Assembly (NCBI GenBank): GCA_964484065.1
Contig: CAZAEW010000014.1
Coordinates: 1 to 64,000 of the forward strand
From: JAEVLT01 sp964484065
GTDB lineage: Bacteria; Bacillota; Bacilli; Bacillales; Cytobacillaceae
Reading direction: 5' to 3'
DNA length: 64,000 nt
The stretch's first letter is position 1. Each line of letters opens with the position of its first letter. A model generated the notes under the pieces. That model had not been told where the DNA came from. It was given only the letters and a program-made list of their open reading frames with translations, and ran no database searches. Both the position numbers and the translations under genes were made by a program. Positions 16,329-24,634 of this stretch are shown one piece after another.

Positions 16329-17870
16329 ATGGGCCAGCCTCATTATTTAGGAGTAGATATTGGCACGACAAGTACGAAAGCGGTTCTATTTAAGAAGGAC
16401 GGAACCGTGGTAGGAATGCATCATGTAGAATATTCGCTATATAGCCCCTCCCCTACAATAGCAGAACAAAATCCGGACGAGATACTGGCTGCTGTTATAG
16501 AAACGATAAAAGCCGCCGTACAAAAAGGCGGGATTAAATCTACAGATCTCGCACTTGTCTCATTCAGTTCAGCTATGCATAGCGTTATTGCTGTTGATGA
16601 ATACGGCAAACCGCTAACTCAATGTATTACTTGGGCTGACTGCAGGGCAACAGAATGGGCGGAGAAGATAAAAAATGAAATGAATGGACTGGCAATCTAT
16701 ATGAGGACAGGAACCCCCATTCATCCCATGTCACCGCTGGCAAAAATCGCCTGGATGCGGACGGAACATCCTGATGTGTTCTCCCGGGCTAAAAAATTTA
16801 TCGGGATTAAGGAATATATCTTCCATAAATTCTTTGGCCGATATGTGGTCGACCATTCCATAGCTTCAGCGATGGGGATGTTCAATTTAAAGAATCTGGC
16901 ATGGGATGAAGAAGCCTTATCGGTTGCGGGAATTTCCTGCGAACAATTATCGGAACCTGTTTCAACTACCTTTTACTTAAAAGGAATAAAAGAAGATTAT
17001 GCCGATGAAATGGGGATTTCAACAGAAACACCCTTTGTTATAGGAGCGAGTGACGGTGTGTTGTCCAACCTCGGGGTTAATGCGATAGACCCGGGTGTTG
17101 TCGCTGTCACGATTGGGACAAGCGGTGCCATCCGAACAGTCACAGATCAACCGGTTACGGACCCTAAAGGGAGAATTTTCTGTTATGCATTGACCGAGAA
17201 GCATTGGGTTGTTGGCGGACCTGTTAATAATGGGGGAATGACCTTCAGGTGGGTACGGGATGAACTTGCTTCGGCAGAAGTGGAAACGGCAAAGCGTCTC
17301 GGAATCGATCCATATGAAGTGCTGACAAAAATTGCTTCCCGTGTTTCACCCGGCTCTGACGGTCTGATTTTCCATCCGTATCTTGCCGGAGAGCGGGCAC
17401 CGCTTTGGAATGCTAACGCCAGAGGCTCGTTCTTCGGACTTGGACTCCATCACAAACGGGAGCATATGATTAGAGCCGTGTTAGAAGGAGTTATCTTAAA
17501 TCTTTATACCGTTCTGCTTGCCTTGCAAGAAATGATTGGTGTACCGAAGAAAATTCAGGCTACCGGGGGATTTGCAAGGTCAGAACTGTGGCGCCAAATG
17601 ATGGCGGATATTTTTAACCAAAAAGTGGTGGTACCTGAGAGCTTTGAAAGCTCTTGTCTCGGTGCCGTGGTTTTAGGAATGTATGCACTCGGAGAAATTG
17701 AGGACTTCTCGATCATGTCTGAATTAGTTGGTTCTACACATGAGCATGAACCACTTGAAGAAAATATTGAAATTTATCAGGACCTCGTCAACCTTTATAT
17801 TCGAGTTTCACGTTCGTTGGAAAATGATTATAGGGGAATAGCTGACTTTCAGAAAAAATGGGTTAAATAA
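16329..17870 (+). CDS. gntK: Gluconokinase 2, FGGY family
   Basis: A 513-residue paralogue of gluconokinase 1 with the same motifs: GVDIGTTSTKAVLF, QCITWADCRA, RTGTPIHPMSPLAKIAW, GASDGVLSNLGVNA, GGPVNNGGMTFRW and ATGGFARSELWRQMMADIF. It is overall nearer to B. subtilis GntK (SDGVLSNLG, VGGPVNNGG, FHPYLAGERAPLW). It phosphorylates gluconate for the pentose phosphate or Entner-Doudoroff route. The ribosome site AAGAAGGCGA precedes ATG 16329. Two complete kinases in one locus suggest a duplication with divergence in substrate or regulation; both keep all recognised catalytic motifs. Confidence 0.92.
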   Translation: MGQPHYLGVDIGTTSTKAVLFKKDGTVVGMHHVEYSLYSPSPTIAEQNPDEILAAVIETIKAAVQKGGIKSTDLALVSFSSAMHSVIAVDEYGKPLTQCITWADCRATEWAEKIKNEMNGLAIYMRTGTPIHPMSPLAKIAWMRTEHPDVFSRAKKFIGIKEYIFHKFFGRYVVDHSIASAMGMFNLKNLAWDEEALSVAGISCEQLSEPVSTTFYLKGIKEDYADEMGISTETPFVIGASDGVLSNLGVNAIDPGVVAVTIGTSGAIRTVTDQPVTDPKGRIFCYALTEKHWVVGGPVNNGGMTFRWVRDELASAEVETAKRLGIDPYEVLTKIASRVSPGSDGLIFHPYLAGERAPLWNANARGSFFGLGLHHKREHMIRAVLEGVILNLYTVLLALQEMIGVPKKIQATGGFARSELWRQMMADIFNQKVVVPESFESSCLGAVVLGMYALGEIEDFSIMSELVGSTHEHEPLEENIEIYQDLVNLYIRVSRSLENDYRGIADFQKKWVK

Positions 17871-18134
17871 AGTGAAACTTCAATCAGTGGGGGGGTTCTT
17901 TCATCCCCCACTGGTTGTTAGTTGCGGCCTACAGGATGTAGGTCACACAGACGTTGCCACAGGACAAGGAATACTTCGGCAGCTTTTGCATCGCACGAAG
18001 GAAAAGCTTTAGCTTTTTCGAGGATGTGGCGCCTTTAGTCTGTGTTCCTAAGTTCGGGCTTTTACTGGCAGTTGATCCCCCACTTACTATTCTCGTATAG
18101 CTGGAATACTTGAAGTGGGGGTCTTACTGCCAGT
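17871..18134 (-). repeat. MITE-like repeat copy B plus terminal hairpin
   Basis: 17871-18103 is the reverse complement of copy A (1-220) at both ends. The CAGTGGGGG/CCCCCACTG hairpin is at 17887-17920, and the end near 18051-18103 is 50 of 51 identical. The middle instead carries a segment shared with the repeat at 15001-15033. Immediately after, 18111-18134 repeats the end motif in the opposite direction, so CTGGCAGT...CCCCCACTT (from about 18065) and AAGTGGGGG...ACTGCCAG can form a large hairpin just before the dehydratase gene. Confidence 0.7.
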
Positions 18135-18185
18135 TAATGCGGGATAAACAACACAACATATCCATACACAAAAAGAGGAGGAATT

Positions 18186-19838
18186 ATGGTGGACAACCGT
18201 ATTTCAACAATAAAGCCTTATACACGGGCGATCTTAAAAGCACATTTATGCTCCTGTGGAGTAGATTACAACAAAATGGACAGACCTGTTATCGCTATCG
18301 CTAATTCATGGAATGAAATTGTACCGGGGCATGTTCACTTAAGACAGCTGGCTGACCATGTTAAAAAAGGGGTTATAGATGCTGGAGGACTTCCTCTCGA
18401 ATTTAATACCATTGCTGTTTGTGATGGGATTGCTCAAGGACATGACGGAATGAAATACTCCCTCCCAAGCCGTGAAGTCATAGCTGATAGTGTGGAGACC
18501 ATGGTGAATGCCCACGGGATCTTTGACGGAATGGTTGTCATGAGTTCTTGTGACAAGATCGTTCCCGGTATGTTGATGGCGGCAGCGAGATTAAACCTTC
18601 CGAGCCTTGTCGTACTTGGCGGTGTCATGCCTAATCATATTAAGCCGAAAGAATCGAAAGCGGCACGTCAAGCATTCCTGAGAGGGGAATTAGATGAAAA
18701 AGGTCTGGTAGAAGTGACGAAAAAGTACTATCCAAGTGCAGGAGCTTGTCCTTTCCTTGGTACTGCCAATACCATGCAGGGATTATCTGAAGCATTGGGA
18801 ATGGCATTGCCGAAGTCATCCTGGATGCAGGCACTTTCAGACGAGCAGCTGGAAGCGGCTGAGCAAGCCGGACGCCAAGCAGTTGAATTAGTGAAAAAAG
18901 GAATCAGGCCTTCTGACATCTTAACCATTGATGCTTTCAAGAATGCTATTTCTGTCCTTCTTGCCATGGGAGGTTCTTTAAATGCCTGTCTGCATCTCCC
19001 GGCCATCGCCCATGAAGCGGGTGTGGAACTTCCTTTTGATTTATTTGATGAAATTAGCCGGAAAGTACCATTTATCGCCGGTGTTACACCAAACAACAAT
19101 GAATTTACCACAAACGACCTGCAGAGGGCAGGCGGTATTCCGGCACTTATGAACGAACTGTCTGTTCATCTAAATTTGGATACATTGACGGTTACAGGTA
19201 GTACTGTCCGTGAAAACATCGAGGGATCCGAAGTGCTTGACCGTGAAATCATATATACATTGGAGAAGCCTATTGACCATGAAGGCGGAATTGCCGTTTT
19301 AAAAGGAAATCTTGCTTTGCAAGGGGCGCTCGTAAAACAATCTGCAATTCCTGAAGAGCTTAAAACGTTCACTGGTCCTGCCAAAGTGTTCAATTCTGAA
19401 GAAGAATTCCTTGAAGTATTTGATGCGGGCGGAATTCAAGAAGGAGATGCAGTTGTTATTCGTTATGAAGGACCTAAGGGTGGTCCGGGTATGAGAGAAC
19501 TTCACCGCTGTACAGAAGTTTTGGGTAAATTTAAAAGGATTGCTCTGATAACGGACGGACGTTTTTCAGGTGCATCTGCAGGCCTTTCAATTGGATATGT
19601 CAGTCCGGAAGCGGCAGAATCCGGAAATATTGCTCTTGTCCGTGATGGCGACATTATTGAAATTGATATTGCTAAGCGAATTTTGTCTTTAAACGTAAGT
19701 GATCAAGAACTGGCAATAAGAAAAGAGCATCTTGAAGTGTTAAAGCGGGAAGCAAGCAAGTTTTTAAAATTGTATTCATCCAGTTCTGCATCTGCCGCTT
19801 CGGGTGCTATCCGGGTAATGGAAAATGGAGGGCTATGA
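18186..19838 (+). CDS. IlvD/Edd-family sugar-acid dehydratase (6-phosphogluconate dehydratase candidate)
   Basis: A 550-residue iron-sulfur dehydratase. The family motifs are AIANSWNEIVPGHVHL (about residue 37), CDGIAQGHDGMKYSLPSRE, MSSCDKIVPGMLMAAARLN, GACPFLGTANTMQGLSEALG, and near the C-terminus RYEGPKGGPGMREL with ITDGRFSGASAGLSIGYVSPEA. Length and motifs are closer to IlvD than to classical Edd (about 600 residues). Its overlap with the KDPG aldolase gene and the gluconokinases nearby argue for a gluconate or 6-phosphogluconate dehydratase role rather than branched-chain amino acid synthesis. The start is ATG 18186 behind AGAGGAGGAATT. A second possibility is direct gluconate dehydration. 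Confidence 0.85.
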   Translation: MVDNRISTIKPYTRAILKAHLCSCGVDYNKMDRPVIAIANSWNEIVPGHVHLRQLADHVKKGVIDAGGLPLEFNTIAVCDGIAQGHDGMKYSLPSREVIADSVETMVNAHGIFDGMVVMSSCDKIVPGMLMAAARLNLPSLVVLGGVMPNHIKPKESKAARQAFLRGELDEKGLVEVTKKYYPSAGACPFLGTANTMQGLSEALGMALPKSSWMQALSDEQLEAAEQAGRQAVELVKKGIRPSDILTIDAFKNAISVLLAMGGSLNACLHLPAIAHEAGVELPFDLFDEISRKVPFIAGVTPNNNEFTTNDLQRAGGIPALMNELSVHLNLDTLTVTGSTVRENIEGSEVLDREIIYTLEKPIDHEGGIAVLKGNLALQGALVKQSAIPEELKTFTGPAKVFNSEEEFLEVFDAGGIQEGDAVVIRYEGPKGGPGMRELHRCTEVLGKFKRIALITDGRFSGASAGLSIGYVSPEAAESGNIALVRDGDIIEIDIAKRILSLNVSDQELAIRKEHLEVLKREASKFLKLYSSSSASAASGAIRVMENGGL

Positions 19839-20476
19839 TGCTAAAAAAATATGAAATTTTTAAAAGGCTTCAAACAGGGAAAATCGTCGCTGTCGTTAGA
19901 GGTACAAATGCTGAGGATGCCTATGAGATTTCAAAGGCCTGCATTAGGGGAGGAATTTTAAATATTGAAGTTACCTTCACTACTCCGGGAGCACTGGACG
20001 TTATTAAACGGCTTTCCGAAGAGGCAACAAACTCGGATGCGGTTATAGGAGCAGGGACTGTCCTGGATCCGGAGACGGCACGCATCGCGATACTGAATGG
20101 TGCTGAGTATATCGTAAGCCCTCATTTTTCAAAAGAGATCAGTGAAATTTGCAATCTTTACTCGATTCCTTATATGCCAGGGTGCTTAACGGTAACAGAA
20201 ATGGTGGAGGCTTTAAAAACAGGTGTGGATGTCGTAAAGGTTTTCCCCGGCGGGCTTGCGGGAACGTCCTACATTGAGAATATTAAAGGACCGCTGCCAA
20301 ATATTAACCTCATGCCATCAGGAGGGGTGAACCTGGATAATGTTGCCGAGTGGCTGCAAAAAGGAAGCTTTGCAGCAGGAATCGGAAGTGTCCTGACGAA
20401 GGGCATTGAACCTGGCAATTATGATGAAGTCGAGAAAAGAGCCAAACAATTCTTTGAAAAAGTCAAAGATTTATAA
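19835..20476 (+). CDS. eda: KDPG/KHG aldolase
   Basis: A 213-residue class I aldolase that splits 2-keto-3-deoxy-6-phosphogluconate into pyruvate and glyceraldehyde 3-phosphate. The catalytic glutamate lies in NIEVTFTTPGA, the GAGTVLDPE loop follows, and the Schiff-base lysine is K135 in DVVKVFPGG. The ATGATG start overlaps the dehydratase stop by four bases; the second ATG (19838) could also be used. The coupling with the dehydratase makes an Entner-Doudoroff pair. A strong terminator follows. Confidence 0.93.
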   Translation: MMLKKYEIFKRLQTGKIVAVVRGTNAEDAYEISKACIRGGILNIEVTFTTPGALDVIKRLSEEATNSDAVIGAGTVLDPETARIAILNGAEYIVSPHFSKEISEICNLYSIPYMPGCLTVTEMVEALKTGVDVVKVFPGGLAGTSYIENIKGPLPNINLMPSGGVNLDNVAEWLQKGSFAAGIGSVLTKGIEPGNYDEVEKRAKQFFEKVKDL

Positions 20477-20483
20477 CATAAAT

Positions 20484-20527
20484 AAAGAGGAATGCCCTGT
20501 TTAGTTGAGCATTCCTCTTTCCTTTTT
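20484..20527 (+). terminator. Terminator after eda
   Basis: AAAGAGGAATGC (20484-20495) pairs with GCATTCCTCTTT (20509-20520), then CCTTTTT. Confidence 0.9.
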
Positions 20528-20732
20528 CAGGAAATCTGTATATAGAAATCAACACAACCTTGTCATTTCCAATAACCTTAAAATATTACTTTTTCGTTAT
20601 AGAAAAATGGTATGATTAGATAAATTCAATTTATCTATAATATCAATGAATTTTAATCGATTAAATATATGGAAACACGTTAAACCTATATGTTGTTTGA
20701 GTATAAAGCATAAATACAAAGGGGGTGACCGA

Positions 20733-21617
20733 ATGGATTTACACCAGCTTTTTGTCTTTACAAAGGTGGTGGAGAATAAAAGCTTCTCTAAGGCAGCAGA
20801 GGATATATTCTTGAGCCAATCAACCGTCAGCTCCCACATCCAATCACTGGAAAAATCATTGAATATGAGACTGTTTGATCGAGTTGGACGGGAAATTATT
20901 CTTACTCCTAATGGAAGAAGGTTGTATCAGTGGGCATTAAAAATTCTTCTATTAAAAGATCAAGCAATGCTTGATTTACAAGAGGGGATGAATGACCTGC
21001 GAGGAATGATTCGGATTGTGGCAAGTTCTGTTCCCGGGCAATTTATGCTTCCAAAAATGATTAAGCAATTTAGAAATCAATATCCGAATGCTGTGTTTCA
21101 AATTGAACAATCTTCCTCAAATGTTGTGATTGAAAAGGTGCTTAATGGTACTGTTGATGTGGGATTAGCGGGCGAAAAATATGAAAATGATAAACTTATG
21201 TTTATTCCATTATTAAAGGAGAAACTGGTCTTGATTGCCTCGAATAAAACAGGAATAAAAGAACCGGTGAATATCCAAGATCTCTTGAAATACCCATTTA
21301 TTATGAGAAATTCCGGATCAGGAACAAATACAATACTTGAGCGATTTTTAAAGAATAATCATATCTCCAAAGAGCAAATGAATATTATTTCCTATGCAGA
21401 AAGCAGCCAGACTTTAATTCAATTTGTCATGGAAGACATCGGAATTGCTATTATTTCAGAAATTGCCGCCAAGGAATATGCAAAAAAACAATTGCTTAAA
21501 ATGCATGAAATAGATGGCTTCGAGGAAGAAAGATATTTTTATCTTGTTTATAACAAAAATAAAACACAGTCGCTGCTCTCCAGATTATTTATGGAGCAAG
21601 TTAAACAGGTGCGGTGA
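20733..21617 (+). CDS. LysR-family transcriptional regulator
   Basis: A 294-residue regulator. The N-terminal winged helix (MDLHQLFVFTKVVENKSF, FLSQSTVSSHIQSLEKSLN, LFDRVGREIILTPNGR) is followed by a type 2 periplasmic-binding-like effector domain (GTVDVGLAGEKYENDKL, NSGSGTNTILERFL). ATG 20733 follows GGGGGTGA; the 29 extra codons of the longer frame lack a ribosome site. It resembles the CysL/selenium-associated LysR group. No divergent partner is adjacent, so its target is unclear. Confidence 0.87.
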   Translation: MDLHQLFVFTKVVENKSFSKAAEDIFLSQSTVSSHIQSLEKSLNMRLFDRVGREIILTPNGRRLYQWALKILLLKDQAMLDLQEGMNDLRGMIRIVASSVPGQFMLPKMIKQFRNQYPNAVFQIEQSSSNVVIEKVLNGTVDVGLAGEKYENDKLMFIPLLKEKLVLIASNKTGIKEPVNIQDLLKYPFIMRNSGSGTNTILERFLKNNHISKEQMNIISYAESSQTLIQFVMEDIGIAIISEIAAKEYAKKQLLKMHEIDGFEEERYFYLVYNKNKTQSLLSRLFMEQVKQVR

Positions 21618-21652
21618 ACCTTACCGTAAATAAATGAGGTTATTAGCCAAAT

Positions 21653-21676
21653 GCCTCTCCTTAAGGTTGGGGAGGC
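21653..21676 (+). terminator. Hairpin after the LysR gene
   Basis: GCCTCTCC pairs with GGGGAGGC over an eight-base loop. There is no T run, so terminator function is doubtful. The rest of 21618-21969 is A/T-rich and holds no gene I can support. Confidence 0.4.
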
Positions 21677-21969
21677 TAGAACATAATAAGTTTTCTTAAC
21701 GGAAATAGAAATGATAAGAATGGTATTTTCGAAAAATAAAGAAAATAGATTGACAAATTTAAGAATTCTATTAATCTAAAAATAGTTCTATCCTCAAATT
21801 CTTCTCTAAATATTCTTTTTATATTAGCTGCTCTGCAAGCCTTTATTTCCCTTTTCTTTCTCCAATTGAAGCCACATTAAACACCTCTTTTTTTCACTCG
21901 TATTAACACCCATTTATTTTAAAAATCGGTCCGAAGTTCAAATAAATAAATAAAGGAGATGATTCATTC

Positions 21970-22431
21970 TTGGCATCGAATATGTATGCTATTAAATGCC
22001 CATGTTGTGGACGTTCTGCAATTGAAGATTATTATTACAAAACTCATGAGAAATACATCTTTTGTATGAGGTGCGGTTATTATTACACCAAAACAATAGA
22101 GAAATATACCGAAACCAAAATTGAGTATAAGGAAGAGAAGAGTGAAGGGCACGGTATGTTTAAATTGGAAAATAAAGATGGAAGTCGGGAAAGGGTGATT
22201 CTCGACTGTAGTCTAACAGATGCACAATTAGAAGAGTTAAAGGCTTCACTCATGGATATGAAGGTTAACCAAGAGAAAAGCTACTTAATTTCTTACGAAA
22301 ACGGAGTATTTAATATACTATTTGGCAACCCACCAGAAAATTTTCATTTATCATTTGAAGAATATAGGGAAAAGATGTTTGCGAAGTATGGGGTTCCCGA
22401 ATATGATTTTATGGTTCCAATTGAGGAATAG
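21970..22431 (+). CDS. Zinc-ribbon hypothetical protein
   Basis: A 153-residue protein of unknown function. The N-terminus has a two-knuckle zinc ribbon (KCPCCGRS and FCMRCGYYY, with Cys pairs near residues 10/13 and 32/35). The rest is charged and soluble with no recognised domain. The start is TTG 21970 preceded by GGAGATG at suitable spacing; no ATG in frame fits better. It stands alone between the LysR gene and an endonuclease-like gene. Confidence 0.65.
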   Translation: MASNMYAIKCPCCGRSAIEDYYYKTHEKYIFCMRCGYYYTKTIEKYTETKIEYKEEKSEGHGMFKLENKDGSRERVILDCSLTDAQLEELKASLMDMKVNQEKSYLISYENGVFNILFGNPPENFHLSFEEYREKMFAKYGVPEYDFMVPIEE

Positions 22432-22557
22432 ATAAAGGACATCTAATAGTAGAAGAGATTGAGGAAAGAATGGTTTTCCAATTTGTTAAGTTTGTATATT
22501 GGCTATAATATAAAGGTTGCTGTAAAGACATGACCATTGGATAGGAGGAGGGATACT

Positions 22558-23223
22558 ATGGGGTTTGAAGAAGAATACCAGGCATTTATGAATGCTCACT
22601 TGCAGGCAAGAACCGGTGAACGGTTGCGGCGCTTACAAGAAGGTCACAGCCAGGCTGAAATGTTGTTTTTGAAGCAAGTGTGGTGGCCCTTATTTCACCA
22701 TTTTCGGTACCTTCATCCAGAATATGAGGTCAATGATTACAAGGATGGAAAAAGGTATTTGGATTTTGCTTATATTCGTCCTGCCATCCGGATTTGCCTT
22801 GAGGTCGACGGGTATGGCCCTCACTTAAAGAACATAAGCAGATGGCAATTTTCCGACAGCCTGGAACGTCAAAACCAGTTGGTGATTGACGGATGGACCG
22901 TGATCCGCTTTTCTTATGACCAAGTAAAAGAGAAGCCTCGTCGATGCCAACAGATTGTTCAGCAAGTGATTGGCCGATGGCTGGGTGATGAACTTGACCA
23001 GACCTCTCTGTCCTTTGTCGAAAAGGAAGTGCTTCGGCTAGCGATTCGAAAAGGAGAAGCCATATCCCCAATAGAAGTTGAGAAGTATTTGAAACTAAGC
23101 GACAAGACGGTAAAAAAAGTACTTTCTCAACTAGTCGATAAAAAGATGCTGATTCCCGCATCTGGGAGCATAAGGGTCCGCTCTTATCGGTTGGGGGGGC
23201 TGGTTAAGCACCCAATCTTATAA
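22558..23223 (+). CDS. DUF559/Vsr-like endonuclease-fold protein with C-terminal winged helix
   Basis: A 221-residue protein. Residues about 30-140 look like the PD-(D/E)xK nuclease fold of the DUF559/Vsr type: the helix SQAEMLFLKQVWW, YLDFAYI, then CLEVDGYGPH, and DGWTVIRFSYDQVKEKP at the end of the fold. Residues about 150-215 look like a small helix-turn-helix (AISPIEVEKYLKLSDKTVKKVLSQLVDKKML). ATG 22558 follows AGGAGGAGG. No methylase or restriction partner is adjacent. The activity is unproven; a DNA-repair or processing role is possible. Confidence 0.68.
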   Translation: MGFEEEYQAFMNAHLQARTGERLRRLQEGHSQAEMLFLKQVWWPLFHHFRYLHPEYEVNDYKDGKRYLDFAYIRPAIRICLEVDGYGPHLKNISRWQFSDSLERQNQLVIDGWTVIRFSYDQVKEKPRRCQQIVQQVIGRWLGDELDQTSLSFVEKEVLRLAIRKGEAISPIEVEKYLKLSDKTVKKVLSQLVDKKMLIPASGSIRVRSYRLGGLVKHPIL

Positions 23224-23229
23224 ATAGAA

Positions 23230-23410
23230 GGAAAAATTCCGCTTAATTAGTAAATAGCATTGAAAATAGCTTAAATAGACGGAGATATTCCGCCTATTGA
23301 CTCTAAAAACGTGAAAATGGGGGATTTTGCTTTGCATAATCGGAAAACCTCCCCTTATATACCCCGAAAATAGCTTAATTCTGCATTTAACCGAAAAATC
23401 TCCGCTTATT
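23230..23410. repeat. Degenerate tandem repeat, unit about 51 bp
   Basis: Four related blocks begin near 23230, 23281, 23342 and 23392. Each starts with a variant of GGAAAAATTCCGCTTA (a short CGGA...TCCG palindrome) followed by an A/T-rich spacer that repeats GAAAATAGCTTAA. Spacings are about 51, 61 and 50 bases. It is non-coding. The remainder of the gap to 23781 holds a possible AACC/GGTT hairpin near 23469 and the stem at 23693. Confidence 0.6.
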
Positions 23411-23692
23411 TTACTTTCGCTGGTTACTCAATAAAGGACAAGACTTCTTATTTAAAAGAAAATGAGATGAAAACCATCGCGAGGCGGTTTTTTTCAAGGG
23501 TACTTTGATTTAGCATTCTTTTTGTTATTTCAAAAAAGTTCAAGAGAACCTCATTTTGATGCGTCGCGGTGATCCTTACCATAAATAGAATGGTTTTTTA
23601 ACATTAATTCTCCTGAACTGGTATCACAGGTAACTGAGGTTTTGGCTGATCTAATTGGCGTGACCATTGTTATAGAAACTGTCATGAAAATG

Positions 23693-23727
23693 AATAACAG
23701 CGCCTGCATTTTGCAGATGCTGTTATT
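23693..23727 (-). terminator. Hairpin downstream of the GntR gene
   Basis: AATAACAGC (23693-23701) pairs with GCTGTTATT (23719-23727), with an inner TGCA/TGCA stem. There is only a weak T-rich tail on the minus strand, so it is a probable but imperfect terminator. Confidence 0.5.
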
Positions 23728-23781
23728 GCTTTCAACGGAAAGAAATCTCCAAGGTAATAATGGTCATGTTTAAAGCCTTTC

Positions 23782-24411
23782 TTAATTCCCTATGAGATGC
23801 AAACAAAAGTCCAAATCAGCCTGAAGATGGTCTTTCATCAATTGTTCGGCATTTAGGCCATCTCTCGCTTTTATCGCTTTGTAAATTTGTTCATGTTCAT
23901 CGATAAGATGAGGACGATCATAAAAAACGACCGTTTTTCGGAAAAGATAAATCACGGATTGCATACGGTCAATAATATCTATCATGACTGGGTTGTTGCT
24001 GGCACCGATAATTATTTCGTGGAACCTCGCATTTCCATCCATAATTTCCTCTATAGTCCCTTTCTTCCCAATCTCAACACATTCATGTAAAGTTTCGATC
24101 TCATTTTTTGTTAAATAGGATGCTGCACATTTTGCAGAATACCCTTCTAAAAGGATACGGACTTGAAAAATATTGCGCAGGTCTTTTTCGGAAGGCTTTA
24201 CAACTCTTTTATTTACGATGAGTCCTTCCTGCTCTAATTTTCGAATAGACTCCCTTATCGGTGTTCTGCTGACACCCAATTCAGCAGCGAGTTTTTCCTC
24301 TACAATTTTAGTCCCTCCCGGAAGTTCTCCATTTAAAATCCTATCACGAATCATTTCATATGACTGATGGTAAGCGGGTCGTGAACGATCACTGCCTAGC
24401 ACATTTTTCAC
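23782..24411 (-). CDS. GntR-family regulator, FCD subfamily
   Basis: A 209-residue regulator. The N-terminal GntR winged helix (YEMIRDRILNGELPGG, EEKLAAELGVSRTPIRESIRKLEQEGL) is followed by an all-helical FCD ligand domain (residues about 80-205, with metal-binding-type residues in NARFHEIIIGASNNPVM and DEHEQIYKAIKARD). Such regulators usually sense organic or sugar acids. ATG 24411 follows AGAGGTG. It is divergent from the dehydrogenase-kinase-permease operon, and the shared region has three GTATAC-type palindromes, so it most likely controls that operon and itself. Confidence 0.88.
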   Translation of the reverse strand: MKNVLGSDRSRPAYHQSYEMIRDRILNGELPGGTKIVEEKLAAELGVSRTPIRESIRKLEQEGLIVNKRVVKPSEKDLRNIFQVRILLEGYSAKCAASYLTKNEIETLHECVEIGKKGTIEEIMDGNARFHEIIIGASNNPVMIDIIDRMQSVIYLFRKTVVFYDRPHLIDEHEQIYKAIKARDGLNAEQLMKDHLQADLDFCLHLIGN

Positions 24412-24470
24412 CTCTATTTTCTTTCAAAAGCTATATGTGTATATCCAATATCATAACAAAAAATCACAAA

Positions 24471-24574
24471 AGAAAGCACTTTCACTTTTTGTATACAAAT
24501 ATAATAAAAATGTATACAAATATTATGAATTCGTGTACAATAGCAATTGTAGCAAACAATTGAAAGCGGTTTCA
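24471..24574. promoter_or_regulatory. GntR operators and cre sites between the divergent genes
   Basis: TTGTATACAA (24489-24498), TGTATACA (24511-24518) and GTGTACAA (24533-24540) are centred 21 and 22 bases apart, two helical turns each, and fit the FCD-GntR pattern TNGTNNNACNA. TGAAAGCGGTTTCA (24561-24574) is a perfect cre match, and AGAAAGCACTTTCA (24471-24484) is a cre-like site on the regulator side. TATAAT occurs at 24500-24505. Substrate induction plus catabolite repression is inferred. Confidence 0.65.
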
Positions 24575-24634
24575 AACAAAGCCGCGTTGCTTTTGTTTAA
24601 TAAAGAAGGTATTGGACATCAAGGAGGAATAAAG

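Noticed and set aside
22558..23223. Restriction-modification system around the DUF559/Vsr-like protein
   Set aside because: No methyltransferase or specificity gene is adjacent.
24437..24634. N-terminal extension of the hydroxyacid dehydrogenase
   Set aside because: It translates operator and cre DNA; the Rossmann motif and AAGGAGG place the start at 24635.
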